DNA of 64,000 nt, from positions 1 to 64,000 of the forward strand of contig JALKBU010000017.1 in NCBI GenBank assembly GCA_023091735.1. The letters run 5' to 3'. The notes beneath the pieces were generated by a model. The model saw only the letters and a program-made list of their open reading frames with translations, made no database searches and had not been told where the DNA came from. This document shows, in pieces, positions 10,477 to 22,500 of this stretch; position 1 is the first letter of the stretch; the number at the start of each line of letters is the position of its first letter. Origin of the DNA: Trichomonas tenax (taxonomy: Eukaryota; Parabasalia; Trichomonadida; Trichomonadidae). A program made the position numbers and the translations under genes.

Positions 10477-11829
10477 TTACCTTCTTAATCTCTCATTCTC
10501 TTCTTCGATTGCATCAGAAAGAAGTTTGCAAATTCTTGGATCATGAGAGATATCTTGGATTTTGACATGGAATGGGTTCTCTGCAGCGATCATTAAGCTT
10601 GGATATCTAAGCATATAAGCAACAGCTTCGAGGCAATCATTAGCAGCCGCAGCCATTAACTGTGTTTGCTGATTTTCATCCTTGAAATTGATGTTAGCGC
10701 CGATATCAATGCACTGAACAATCATATCGATGTAATTGATTGCGCAAGCACGTGAAAGTGCGTAATTCAACTCTTTCTTCATATTCAACTCTTCTTTATG
10801 ACGTGTCATGATCCACTCGAAGATATCCATGCGGCGGAAGTAAGCAGCAATTCTCGGACAGCCTTCAAAGATGAGTTTTTGCGATGCCAAAACTTTCAAG
10901 ATGCGAACATCACAGCCGGCAGTTGCGAATAATGGAATATATTGAAGAGAAATCTTGTGTTTGATGATGTACTTGAAACACTTATAAGAACCGAAGAAAG
11001 CGGCAAATTCAAGTGGCGTTGGATCCCAGTGAACGTAAAGTGAAGGTTCAAAGACATTCTGCAGCATTTTGTCTGCAAGATTAACTTTATCGCGTTTAAC
11101 AATTTCATCGAGCATTACATCATCATCGAACTTCAAAGCATATTCAAGTGTTCCTTTTGGACATCCGTAATCCAAATACTGTGTCAGAAGTTCATAATTT
11201 CTTGTTTCAAGTTTATCCATCATTGAATATAAACGAAGATACTTTTCCATCTCTTTTGTGACTTTAGGTGTGTTCTCGAACTTCCTCTTGTAGTCGATCA
11301 ACACTTCTTTCATCTTTTCGACGTCTCTTCCTGATTTATAATAGCACTCGGATGCAAAGTGGTAATAGAACATTATATACTGAAGAGGATTTCCTTCTGG
11401 ATAATTTAGAAGTGCTTTGTGCATTGGTTCAAGAGGAATCATTTGTCTTTTGAATAATTCACGTAAAAATGTGTACAAAGAGATCCTCTCAGAGATCCTG
11501 TAGTCTTCCACTGGAGTGAGAATCTTTTCTATGATAGTTTTAAGCAGATCGGTGGTGAAAATAGCTGTGTTTTTGTTTTGAGCCAAAAATTGAACGGCAT
11601 CGACAAACAAATAGACATCTTTGTGTCTAATTGTGATGTTCCTAAGGAGATCATCAGTGAAAGAGATCATTCCTTGTTTAGATTTTAATATTGGATTATT
11701 TAATATTGCGTTTTGCTTTTCTTCGATGTTGTCGCTATTCAGTTCAATGAAATCCTGCTGCATTTGCATGAAATCTTCGAATCCATTCGCAGGAATCGTC
11801 TTAAAGTCTCTGGGTCTGATGTAAGACAT
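10477..11829 (-). CDS. ankyrin-repeat protein (trichomonad type, helical N-terminus)
   Basis: This intact 450-residue protein has a helical N-terminal domain of about 210 residues, including the stretch DAVQFLAQNK and the FLRELFKRQMIPL helix. Ankyrin-type repeats follow, such as TPLEFAAFFGSYKCFKYII near residue 270, ALSRACAINYIDMIVQCIDIGANINF near 370 and LMAAAANDCLEAVAYMLRYP near 400. The intermediate repeats are degenerate. This architecture is common in Trichomonas ankyrin families. A scaffold role is likely and the partner unknown. Codons are fairly G/C-rich against the spacers, suggesting active selection. An 18-bp perfect palindrome lies just upstream of the start. Confidence 0.8.
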   Translation of the reverse strand: MSYIRPRDFKTIPANGFEDFMQMQQDFIELNSDNIEEKQNAILNNPILKSKQGMISFTDDLLRNITIRHKDVYLFVDAVQFLAQNKNTAIFTTDLLKTIIEKILTPVEDYRISERISLYTFLRELFKRQMIPLEPMHKALLNYPEGNPLQYIMFYYHFASECYYKSGRDVEKMKEVLIDYKRKFENTPKVTKEMEKYLRLYSMMDKLETRNYELLTQYLDYGCPKGTLEYALKFDDDVMLDEIVKRDKVNLADKMLQNVFEPSLYVHWDPTPLEFAAFFGSYKCFKYIIKHKISLQYIPLFATAGCDVRILKVLASQKLIFEGCPRIAAYFRRMDIFEWIMTRHKEELNMKKELNYALSRACAINYIDMIVQCIDIGANINFKDENQQTQLMAAAANDCLEAVAYMLRYPSLMIAAENPFHVKIQDISHDPRICKLLSDAIEEENERLRR

Positions 11830-11871
11830 CTGTTATAACAGTTTATTTGCTCAAATGTAAAGAGTTTTTGC

Positions 11872-11889
11872 CACGTAAAGCTTTACGTG
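11872..11889. promoter_or_regulatory. 18-bp perfect palindrome upstream of ankyrin gene
   Basis: CACGTAAAGCTTTACGTG reads the same on both strands and lies 43 bases before the ATG ending at 11829. Each half contains the CAYGTAAA core found at several other places in the window. It could be a site for a dimeric regulator; no factor is known to me. Confidence 0.4.
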
Positions 11890-12070
11890 CCATAAATAAT
11901 AATTTATTGATCATTAAAGTTTTACACAACTATCAGAACTATAACTAATAGCCTTCAATGTTTTATTTTGTTATAAACTAAAGGTTTTATTTTGTTATTA
12001 TGGATCTGATTAATCAATAAAAAAGCGGTTATAAAGTGACATTTTATATTGATGGATCACTTATCAATGC

Positions 12071-12955
12071 TTGCTTAATAGCTTTGCAAATACACAGTCA
12101 CAACATTCAAACCTTACCTCTGATATCACAATTACAAATACTAAATTCATCGGATGTTCAAGTTACAGTGGAGGCGCAATCTTTACAAATCAACCGGTCA
12201 TTGTTATAATAAAAGAATGCTATTTCACAGGAAATTCCTGTACTGACAGAGGAGGGTGCTGTTATTTTTTTGGAAATAAAATCGAAATTAACAAATGCTG
12301 TTTTTATGCAAATAAAGCAGAAATGGATACTGATTTCCAAAGCACAAAAGGTATTTTAATTGTTGATCAAGTTTCATCATCTAAAGGAGTTGCAAATCGT
12401 CACGCTTTATGGAATTTAGGAGAACTAAATATAACTAACTTCAATGTTTCCAACAACATTATGGGCTCAATGGGCTGCTATGGGGCTGCAATGACTATTG
12501 CTCCAACAACAAAACCATTTATTAAATATATCCAAAGTTATAATACAAAAGGCCCTGAAGCGGTTTTTACTGTTGAACAGGCAAATTCTAAACATTGTTC
12601 AGGCTTTTTAGAACACGCGAAATTTGTTAATGATACATCTTCGATTTATATTTTTGGTACAAATACTAATTCTGTGCTTCATTATGTCTCTGATGTATAC
12701 ATTGTTTATTTGTTTAACATCAAAAGTGCATTTGGATCGGATAAAAATGTTGGTTCATATGTTTTGACAAATTGTTATTCTGATCTTTGCCCTTCATTCT
12801 TTAAATACAGAATAACTTTAGTTAATTGCAAGTTTGGAAATAATTGCTATAATAATTATTTAATATGCGATTGCTATTACCATTCATCTATGTTTTACAC
12901 CAATATTAAGATTATAATTAATGGAATTCAGAGTATGATTTATTTGGAATTTTAA
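12071..12955 (+). pseudogene. Pmp-like parallel beta-helix surface protein fragment
   Basis: The open frame encodes about 294 residues, but it opens at TTG with no ATG. It shows the Pmp-like motif GGAI (in SSYSGGAIFTNQ), then FTGNSCTDRGG, and a later Cys-rich block NCYNNYLICDCYYH. The relic on the minus strand at 38.7-39.5 kb aligns with it block for block (TDRGG, NKCCFY/TKCCFY, HALW/HAIW, IKYIQS, EHAKF/EHANF, IYIFG). In trichomonads such proteins are surface candidates resembling chlamydial polymorphic membrane proteins. Signal peptide, membrane anchor and tail are missing, so this is a fragment. Its stop codon coincides with the left end of a MITE. Confidence 0.6.
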
Positions 12956-13195
12956 GGGACCAATGTAACCATTTCCAAATACTCAAAATATTCTATGAGG
13001 TATCATTTTTGTCACATTTTTAAAAAACTAAATGTTCAAAATTCTTGAAAAATATTTTTCCGACCAATCATTTTTGCTTGAATTATAATATGTACAAGAC
13101 ATTGGGAACTAAATCATCATAATACATTAAAGATAGAAGCTCTATTTTCGAGAAAATAAAGCAGGGGCGACCCCAAACGGTAACATTGGTCCCTT
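12955..13195. mobile_element. 241-bp MITE with TA target duplication
   Basis: The ends read inward as AGGGACCAATGTAACCATTT (left) and AGGGACCAATGTTACCGTTT (right), 18 of 20 matching. Each is flanked by TA (12953-12954 and 13196-13197). There is no reading frame inside. Size, ends and TA duplication fit a miniature inverted-repeat element of Tc1/mariner type. It interrupts the TAA stop of the Pmp-like fragment and recreates it. Confidence 0.7.
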
Positions 13196-13234
13196 AAAAT
13201 ATAAAAAGTTTAACATGATATTACAAATATACAA

Positions 13235-14172
13235 TTAATCGTGATGAGTTGTGTAACCAGACACAAGATAAGTCTTGATCATCTTATCTTTGATATTAAC
13301 TTCTCCTCTTTCCTTGAAAACAAATTCCTGATCATAAACAAGATCATACATATGTTGTGGGATATGAACATTCATTGGTACGCCATGATGTTCCATAGCA
13401 GCTGCAACAGAGATTGCTGAACCAAGAATATCGAATGTTGGCTTTTCAATACCCGAAACACCAGCAATGATTGGACCTCCGCAGTTGATTCCTGCTCTGA
13501 TGCGAAGCTGCATCTTGTTTTCGATGTTGAAAAGAGATAAACCATTGATGGCATCCAAGCAGAATGAAATTGCTTGCTTTGCATGAATTGCTGGGTTATT
13601 AACTTCATGGAAAATACCACCAGCAGCCATGTAACAGTCACCAATGCATTTTATCTTGATCATCTTATTTTGACGTGACAACGAAGTATCAAACATCTTG
13701 AACATCTTGTTGAGTGTCGACATAACTGTTTTGGCATCAAGAGAGCCGCACAATGGAGTGAATGAGACAATATCCATGAACAAAATTGAAGCCGAAGGAA
13801 CAGCGAATGAAATGTTGGAATCTCCACGTTGAAGTTGTTTGACAATTGTATCGGGTAAAATCATCTTCAAAAGATTGTCGCCCTTGTTGTGTTCTTCATC
13901 TAAAAGTCTCTTTGAAGCCTGAGTTTGTGTTGTATCTTTCATTACAACAATAACCATTGCAAGGCCTTCAACTATTGATTGACGAAATTTGGACTTCACC
14001 AATAAGAGAAACTGCGATGACATTAAATTCGACGTTAATGATATCGCCGCCTCTTTTAACTTCAGATTCCATTGTTATTTTTGGAGATCTCATGTTATTC
14101 ATTGATGTGTTCAATGCAGCAATGAATGTCCTGAGTGACATTTCATGGCCTTCTGGGATATAATTAAAGCGC
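13235..14172 (-). pseudogene. 5'-truncated class III nucleotide cyclase (adenylate/guanylate cyclase)
   Basis: The C-terminal 250 residues are a class III cyclase domain. The metal-binding Asp lies in ILFMDIVSFTPL, the second in KCIGDCYMAAGG, and the substrate-region Asp in FDILG. Upstream, starting near 14172, lies a PAS-like stretch in another frame (ending GEVQISSI); a one-base deletion near 13978-13985 breaks it from the cyclase frame. Above 14172 coding signal vanishes, so the long membrane-spanning N-terminus typical of trichomonad cyclases is absent. Where active cyclases have the transition-state Asn and Arg (as in GDxVNxAxRM), this sequence reads GSAISVAAAM, so both appear replaced. 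It is very likely dead. Confidence 0.75.
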
Positions 14173-15437
14173 TGATGTAAGAATTTTAAAAAGGAATTTT
14201 ATATTTTAAACATTATTTTTATTTAAATTTACCAATATTCCACAATTATAATACTGGAGATAAATGTCTTTATTATATAAATTTATTTTTTTTTCAATTT
14301 ATTGTGAACATTTCAAATTTGATTTTGTGGTAATTTATCCATATTTAATAATATAAACATAATGATTATAATTATTTTTAGCTATTTGAATAAATTCAAA
14401 AATATTTTAATAATCGAAGAAAGTGGATTTTAAATATTAAATTTTCCAAATTAATCATTTGTATGCTTTCAAAAATTGAAAATATGTTATTGTTATTAGA
14501 GTTGTCAAAAAAATAGGAGCGCACTTTTGTGAGGAATTGAAAAATGCTCCCTCTCAAATCGTGATCCTATTATTGTGACTCTCAATTTTCCTTGTAAAGC
14601 TTTAAAGCTCACGATCCTATTTTTGAGACCACTATATTTCAAAATTTTTCAATCTGATATATGGAATTTTCACCATTAATCAATAATTGTCAAAAAATTT
14701 AAAATCAAAAAGTGACGATATTTTTAAATCATTTCAAGTTTTTTTCTTCTAATTAAAGAATCAATTTATTTATATCGTATATAACACGAATTTCTTATTA
14801 AAATATCTTTATTCATTGATCGTTATTGTCTTTCCTATCAGTGAACACCAAAAACTTGATAATTAATTACTATATCTGAATATTTGATTATTAGAAAAAA
14901 CAAAATTTATTTTTCGAAATATTGAAAATACAAGCTCCTCTCTATATGTAGATTCTAAATTTTTAAAACTTTGTTGTTTAAAATATTTTGCATTTGAATG
15001 GTTTACGTTTTAAATTTAAATTTTTGGTTTTACGCAAAAATTATGGGTTTCCATCGCAACACATTACGAACACAGATTCTTTATATAGATTTTAAGCTAT
15101 CCATTAAATATTTTGACGTTATTTTAACAAATTTGATTTGATATTTTTTTGAACAATAATTCTAAACCTTCTAATTCAACAATGCTATTGATGTATATAC
15201 TTTGCTTTAACTTCTGGACCTTATTTCATCAATTGAAAAAAATGAATCAAAATATCTTCAGAGTTAGTTTAGTATATCATTCCTTTCTTGATAAACAATG
15301 AAAATCCCTTATGTATTAAATATTATTATGTGCATTATCTATGTTTTAATGCATTATATTATGTTCAAATCACATCAAACTTTGTTCGAAGGAAATTCAT
15401 TGAATTATGTGGAATAGAGAGATAATTCTATATAATT
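14173..15437. other. gene-free AT-rich region
   Basis: I see no coding sequence, RNA gene or repeat with matching arms in this 1.26-kb stretch. It begins exactly where the truncated cyclase loses its coding signal, so it may hold a deletion or rearrangement junction. Confidence 0.55.
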
Positions 15438-16218
15438 TTATTTAATTGAAGGTTCATCAATGTTTTCAGAAAGCAAACTTGCTTCGAGTGCGGATGTTTC
15501 CGATTGAATCTTTGTTTTCTTGAATGCGATTGAGAACGCAATAAGACAATGAAGCAAAAACACAACATCCTGTATTGGATAACAGAGAAGAACTAATCTT
15601 GGAGAGCTCTTCATGAATGATATAGCAATAGCACTTCCAGCAATCGTTACATTTTTAACAACCATTCCAATAGATGAAAGAGAAGGCCTCTGAATGACAG
15701 TTAAAAGCATCGACATAACAACGCATCGAATAGAAAGGCATTGTCGCAATCTTCAGAACCCAGTTCATCATTTCCTTGTAAACAAAAACTGGAAGAAGCT
15801 ACTGCTAACGTTCTTAAACCTGCTGCAATACTGACAATTGTTGCAGCTTTCTGACCGAATCCTTTTTTGATGATTTATAAAACAATTGAATCTTGAATTC
15901 CGTTAACAAATGTGAAAAGCAATGGTCCAATGCACGGCTTTATTATAGTAACGAATGCTGTTGATCCTCCTAAGCGAATCTTCATTGGAATGAACAGTTT
16001 CATCCATCGAAAGAAAAATGGTGACAATTTTGATCGCAATTTTTCACATGAGTACCGAATTTTTGAGCAATAGTTTGATATTGTTGTTCTGTGAATGATG
16101 GAAGAGGACATATCGAAGCATGAACTGATACAAAAGGTTGAAATGGAGCTTCGTGCCTCAATTTCAATCCGAGTGTAACGTGCACCAGAAAACATACATC
16201 ATTAATTTCACTAATCAT
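15438..16218 (-). pseudogene. polytopic membrane transporter relic
   Basis: Hydrophobic segments appear in successive frames on the minus strand: FVTIIKPCIGPLLFTFVNGI, AATIVSIAAGLRTLAVASSS, then VVKNVTIAGSAIAISFM and LVLLCYPIQDVVFLLHCLIA. The tail ends in a short hydrophilic ENIDEPSIK. An in-frame TAA near 15877 and at least one frameshift around 15720-15760 break it. This is the 3' part of a multi-pass membrane protein, perhaps of the MATE class, but the family assignment is a guess. No N-terminal half is visible beyond 16218. Confidence 0.45.
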
Positions 16219-16514
16219 GCATCATAGATCAATTATTGATCAAAAATATAGAAAATCATATTAATTCTATGAGGACTAACAAATATTTCTGAGGTAAAAT
16301 TTGGTGAGGTGAAAAAATTTGCATTTTCAACATTTTTAATGTTATAGATACAATCTTTACGGTCTGAAAGCCCATAGGAAACACAGATTCTGTGAAATTG
16401 ACCGAAATTTCAAAAAATATATGAATAAATTATAAAAAACAAAAAGATACATGAGGAAAGGATTGTAATATAAGGAGACGTTTAATAAAACAAACAAAAA
16501 ATAAATATAAATCT

Positions 16515-19500
16515 TTATAAAACAATTAATCTTCCATCTTCTGTTGCCGCAAGAATTAATCTTCCGGAATCGATTGGTGTCAAAAGAATAACAGGAGATG
16601 ATAACTCGAAGAAAGCCATCTCGTTGTAAAGAGGTGACTTCAATATAGTAACTCCTTTCTTGTCTGAGAAGACAATGATGTGTCCTCCATCACTATCAAC
16701 GAACATTGTTGAAACAGTGATGGCTGTGTCTCGTGTGATCTTCCATGAAGTCTCGAGATTGATATCCAAAACAGTCAAAACATTTTCTTCACCAACAACG
16801 GAGTTCACAAGTGAGAATCCATCATCGCAAACTGTAACACTTGTTGGTATACCTTCAACAAATGTTGATCTGATGCTACTTCCATCGAGGCCAATTGTTG
16901 TAACTCTTCCATCATTACTGCATGAAACAACGCAGAAAGCAGCCTCAGAAATAGAAACGCAGACAATCTTCGATGAGTGACGAGAGTTGAAGAAGATTGG
17001 CTCTGAAAATTGATTTGATGCTGGCCAGAGACAGACAGTGCAATCTTCAGAACCAGTGACGAAATAGTTTGGTGATGAAGCAATTGCTGTAATTGGCTTT
17101 GTGTGAATTCTTGATGTCCACAATGCTTTTGTGCCTTTATTGGAAGCGAGTGCATTGTTGTCGATAACTGTGAATGATGCATCGAAACATGGAGCGAAGA
17201 CAGTTAAGTTGCCTGTTGTTGTGCTGACGAATGGTGGACAGCTGTTTGTTGGCTGAATACTTGGACTTGTGGATTCTTGTGTTGGCGGAAGCGAGCAAAG
17301 TTGGAATGGAAATGCATTCTGTGACAATTTTTTGCACGAATCTGCTGCAAGTTTGAATCTCATGATTGTTCCGCAGCTGAGAGAAACGGTGATGATTTGT
17401 GATGTGATGTCCAAAGAAACTGGTTTAGCACCGAGTTGTGGAGTAATTCCAATTGGATGCGATGGTGAATAAAGTGGCTTAAGTGTATCCTTTGTTGGCG
17501 GATGTGGAGAAGTGAATAATTGAGCTGGAGCCTGACCGAAGCACAAAGCATATTCTTGAATGAACTTAAGCTCCGTCTGATCCTTAAGAACTTGCGGTGT
17601 GATGGCTGTTTCGAAGAAATATGGAGAGAAAATATTCAAAACTTTCTCAGCCTCTTCGCCTCTTGTTTGATAACCGAAAATCAAATCGATCCATCTGTGT
17701 AAGTTGGCTCTAACGAATGGGCTTTCAAGAGCGGCTCTGTTCTTCTGAACGAAGTCATGCGGAGACTTTGCCCATGGAGGAAGTTCGACATCGCCATGGT
17801 TTGGAAGATTCTTTCCGAGATCGAATCCATTTGAGTTCAAAAGGAAATCTGGGAAATAAAAGAATTCAGGAATCAACTCTCTGAAGTCCATTGCTGTGAG
17901 ATTAACGCTATCCCAGGCCTTAGGAATGCTGTTGAACAATCTGTCTGTGTGATCAAATCTTCCGGATTGAAGCTCAATATGTAACGATGTGAATGGCTCA
18001 AGTCTCAATAAGTATCCAATAACGACAGCTGATGACGAGTAAAATGAACCATATAAATACCTCATTGGCGAGTCCGGAGGTTCTCCATTATATCTTTCGA
18101 GTAATGGATCAAGTCTCCTTCTATCTAAGGCACCGATAGGAAGGCTCAAATCTCTGTAAACATTTGGATTGTTTAAGTCCAATTCAGGACTTGTGTAGTC
18201 CTTCAATACCCATGGGAAGACTGGATACTGCGCAAGATCGTTGTATGTTCTTCCTGAGTAAATGTTGAGAAGCATAAGATAGTCGAAGTTCGAAAGTTCA
18301 CCTTTCTGCCATCTCTTTGTTGCATCCTTAAGGTATGGTGTGATTTCAGTTGGCGACATTTGAAGAATCTTAATGTTCGGAAGTTTGAGAGTCTTCAATG
18401 CCTTCAAGAAGTCGCTTCTCTGTGTTCCCATGAAGTCCAAGAAACGAGCTCTTCCATCTGATGTAAATACTTCAATAGCAGTATCTACGAGAAGGTATTT
18501 TCTCAAGAAGACACTTGTAATCGTGTTAAGTGGAATCTTGAAGTATTTCGGTTTATCAGGAGATCCTTCGAATGTGAGATTTGTGACAGACATAATGATA
18601 ACTCCTGTATAAACGCATTTGTTTGCAACCAAGTTACCACGCATCTTAAGGATGACGTTATCCTGATGAGAAGATTGTGCTTCGAGTGCAGCTGATTCTT
18701 CTGTAACTTCAGCATCCATTGAGATGACGCTGCTGTCGCCATCGAATTCTGACTTCGCAAGATTCTTGAGATGCTCTTTATATTGTTTCTCGGCATCCTC
18801 GAACTTACCGACATCACGCATGATACTTGCATCTTTGTGGTCTGTGAATGAATAATTAATACGCATTCTTGGACGCGTGAATGAAAGACTCATCCTTGGA
18901 TCGACTTTGTAGTGAACAGTCGATTTGGAGTTCGGAGGAGACCATGGACCGTTTTCGGCGGAGAAATATCTCCAAATTGCTCTGTATTCTTTGCCTGCTT
19001 GTAAGTGTCTGTTTCTGTATTGAGCTGCAAACTCAAACAACTGATAATGAATTTGTTGGTTCATTTGTGCGAGTTTAGTTCTGCTGTCGAATACATTCAA
19101 GTTTGCAAAGTGGCTCGAGAATTTCTCGTTTTGATTTGCAAGTGAAACAAGAGAGCGCTGAGTTGCTTTACCGAGTTTGTCTGTGTATATAACCATTTCA
19201 TTCTCGATAGCTATTGATTTTTCGATAAGAGAATGAACATATGTGTGTTTGTCAATGGATAATATCCGTGTAATTTCTTCAAGAACTCTCATTCCTGTCA
19301 ACTCTTCGATCTGCTTCTTGAAGTCTTTTGTCTCTTGAACAAGAATCATTGATGCATGTGAGTTATATCCTGAGAACTCCGCACATTTATACAAACCATT
19401 GAACATTATTGCCAAGGCATCAGAAACTGGACTAGAAAGTTTCTTTGCTGACGCGAATAAGTTGTTTAGTGGTCCAATATCTTGTGTGAATGCTTGGATA

Positions 19501-22500
19501 TATGAAGGAAGCGAAAATGCGAATGACATAGTATATGCATAGATGATAATTGGATGCAAGCATTTGTCAATGTTTATGTTGATCTTTGTTGAAAGCAATG
19601 GTGTCAATGATAATGATTTCAAGAACAATGTTGCTATAGATGCATCTTCCCATCTATATTGGCCATCAACTTCTTCTATTCGTGCACCAAAGGCGCATTT
19701 GATTGTTGGTGGTGTTCCAGAAAGTTTGATTCTATGGAGATCCTGGAAACTTGCAAATGTTTCTTTGGCGGTTTTTGGAAGAGAGTTGAAATATTTGTCT
19801 GAATCCGGAATGATAAACATGAATTCGAATACCATCTTGAAGACTGAGTAAATGAATCCGAGAGTTATTTGGGTCTGTCCCTTTCCTTGAAGGAGAATCT
19901 GGTTCATGAAGTTGTTATAAATGTAGCGCATGATGTGTGAATAATCATTTCCTGTTCTTGCAGAGAAGAGATAAATGATGTTCGATAACTGGTTCAACAT
20001 GTCTGGGAATCTTGAATATAATCTCGTCAAGCATCCGAGGCAGAAGTTGCATGATGAATCAGGATTTGTGTTCGAATTTGGAAGTCTGTGAATGATATAT
20101 TGTATAAAAACGTGATCGAGCATGTTTAATGAGCTTAATTCTGAGTCGGAAGCATTGATGATTGCGTTATCGATTGCAAGGAAGTATGGACAAGCTTCTG
20201 CTTCCTTCAGATTGCATAATGACTGGACTAAGATAGGAAGAATGAAGAGACGTGAAAAAGTAAATCTCATATTAGGCTGATAACCAGTTGCGACAGAGAA
20301 GTTTGGAACAAACTGATGTTCAGCCATATTGAATAATCCAAATGTGTATCCTGCACAGACATCAGCAAATACTGTTGTCCCGTTCTGCATATTAAGTGTT
20401 GAAATGATGCCGTGAACCCATTCTTCTCTCTGGAATGGTGCAAGAAGGATTTCGCTGTCCTGTGGATTCTTTTCTAAAACTAAAATGAAGATGTGGATGC
20501 ACATCGCTCTAATTCTGTCATTCTTTGAAAGGAGCAATGGGAAGAATGAATCAAATTTGAACTTCTTGCGTAATGTCGATAGCATAACAGTGTTATTGGT
20601 CCTGATCATGAATGCAATAGTGAATAATGTATCAAATGTTAAGTCTTCATCATCCAAATCGAAAGCCATGACACAAAGACGTTCAGCATCATCGATAGTG
20701 AATAATGTTTGTGAAACTTTGTAACCAAGATCTCTGATTGGATTTCTGACAACTCTGATGTTTTGTGGACGCTGTCCATCGATTTGTTTTGTTGCACTAT
20801 TGATCTTTGGTTTGTCAAACAAACAAATTTCTGGATTTATATATTTGGACCAAAGGCAAACACGCATCAATGACAAAATCTTTGAGAATGACATTGACAT
20901 GGCCAAAAATCTCTTTGTATCAGGATCCGACATATCAAATAACTGGCTGAGTGTCTGGTAAACAGCAACGTGAACATTTTCTGGTGCATAAATCCATAAT
21001 TCGATGTTCAAGAAGATAGCATCAACCATCTGAACTAAGAGTGGTTTGTGGACAATATCAAAGAATAACTGCCTAAGAGCACTGACAACTTGAAGACTCA
21101 AATGCTGCGTTGTTGCTCTTCCAATCAAATAAGCCAAAATGTAAAATCCATTGTATTGCTCAAACTCGACTTGATTTCTGGAATTGTCGCGCAATGCAAT
21201 TGATAAAATTTGGAGAAGGAAAGGAAGATAGCTTGGATCGATCTTATATTCTGGATATTTGCCTTCTGGAGGCTGGAATGGTTGATCGATCTGCGCGAAT
21301 AATGGCAATAATGCAGACATACCACCGATTTGATATAATGTACGCTTAACTTTGTGAGAAGCTCCAAATGATTGTCCAGTGACATCCAAGAGAATTGGCG
21401 CACGTTGCGATAAGTTGATGATTCTATCTTTGTATGAAACACTCGCATCGAAAATGTAAAGTGGATCTTTCTGGAAACTGAATAACTTGGCAAAATAAGC
21501 CGGGAAAATGCTTGCTTCGTTTGGTGTGAAAGCTGTTGTCATTTCACGTGGGAAGTCTGATAAGAGATTGATTTGTTCTCTTGTCAAAGAAGAATCGAAG
21601 AAAATGAAGGACCCAAGCATACAATTCAAGTTCCTGCAAATTGTTCCATTGACAATTTCTCCTTTAAGAAGGATTGGAGGAGATGGGAATGTTGCCTGTT
21701 CTTTACCGTGAACGAACAATCTGACGATCTTCTTTTCGAAAATGATTGCAAGCTTTGTCCACATGTTTTCTTGGAACCGATAATTGAATTCTCCGTTTAA
21801 GACTTTAGAATCTTGTTTGATTTCGAAGAAAAGTCTTTGATTGAAATAAATAACCCGAATATAGTTATCATCGCTTGTTTTGAACATGATTATATCACCA
21901 GGTGTTTGATGAGGTCCGGTGAAGTTTAAATCACAGAATAAAGTCATTTCTCGTATCTTTAAGTGTTCACTTTTGAGAGTTTGAAGCAAATCATTTCCTC
22001 CTCTAAATCTGAAGATAGAAACTGGAGCATCATAAGGATTTTGGAATATAGAATACAATGATCTGAGCATTTCGAAAGAATAAAACGGTCTGAAGTTTCC
22101 TGGAAGAGAAGTGAAGTTCTGGAACAAAAGTTTGAGATCTTTTCCTTTCATTGAGTGACCTGCCAAAATATTGAACAAATCATTCGCTGCTTCGAAGCTT
22201 TGATCCATTTGTCTCTTTGTCCTGAATGTTGAAATATACCTAAGAAGATGATTCATCAAATCAGACATATTAACTTCGCGAACACTTGCTTCATCCAATT
22301 CGCAGCATTGTTTAACATACATCATGAACCATGTTAATGTATCGGGATATTTAAGAAGCAAAGTAAAGATAAGAGGCAGTGGCATACCATTCATTATTGG
22401 ATATGGAACTTTAGGAAGTTTCTTTTCACTGAAAACAATATCCCAAAGTCTGGCGAGTAAATCAAGATTTAATTGATCCTGGAAGAATAAATCGAAAACT

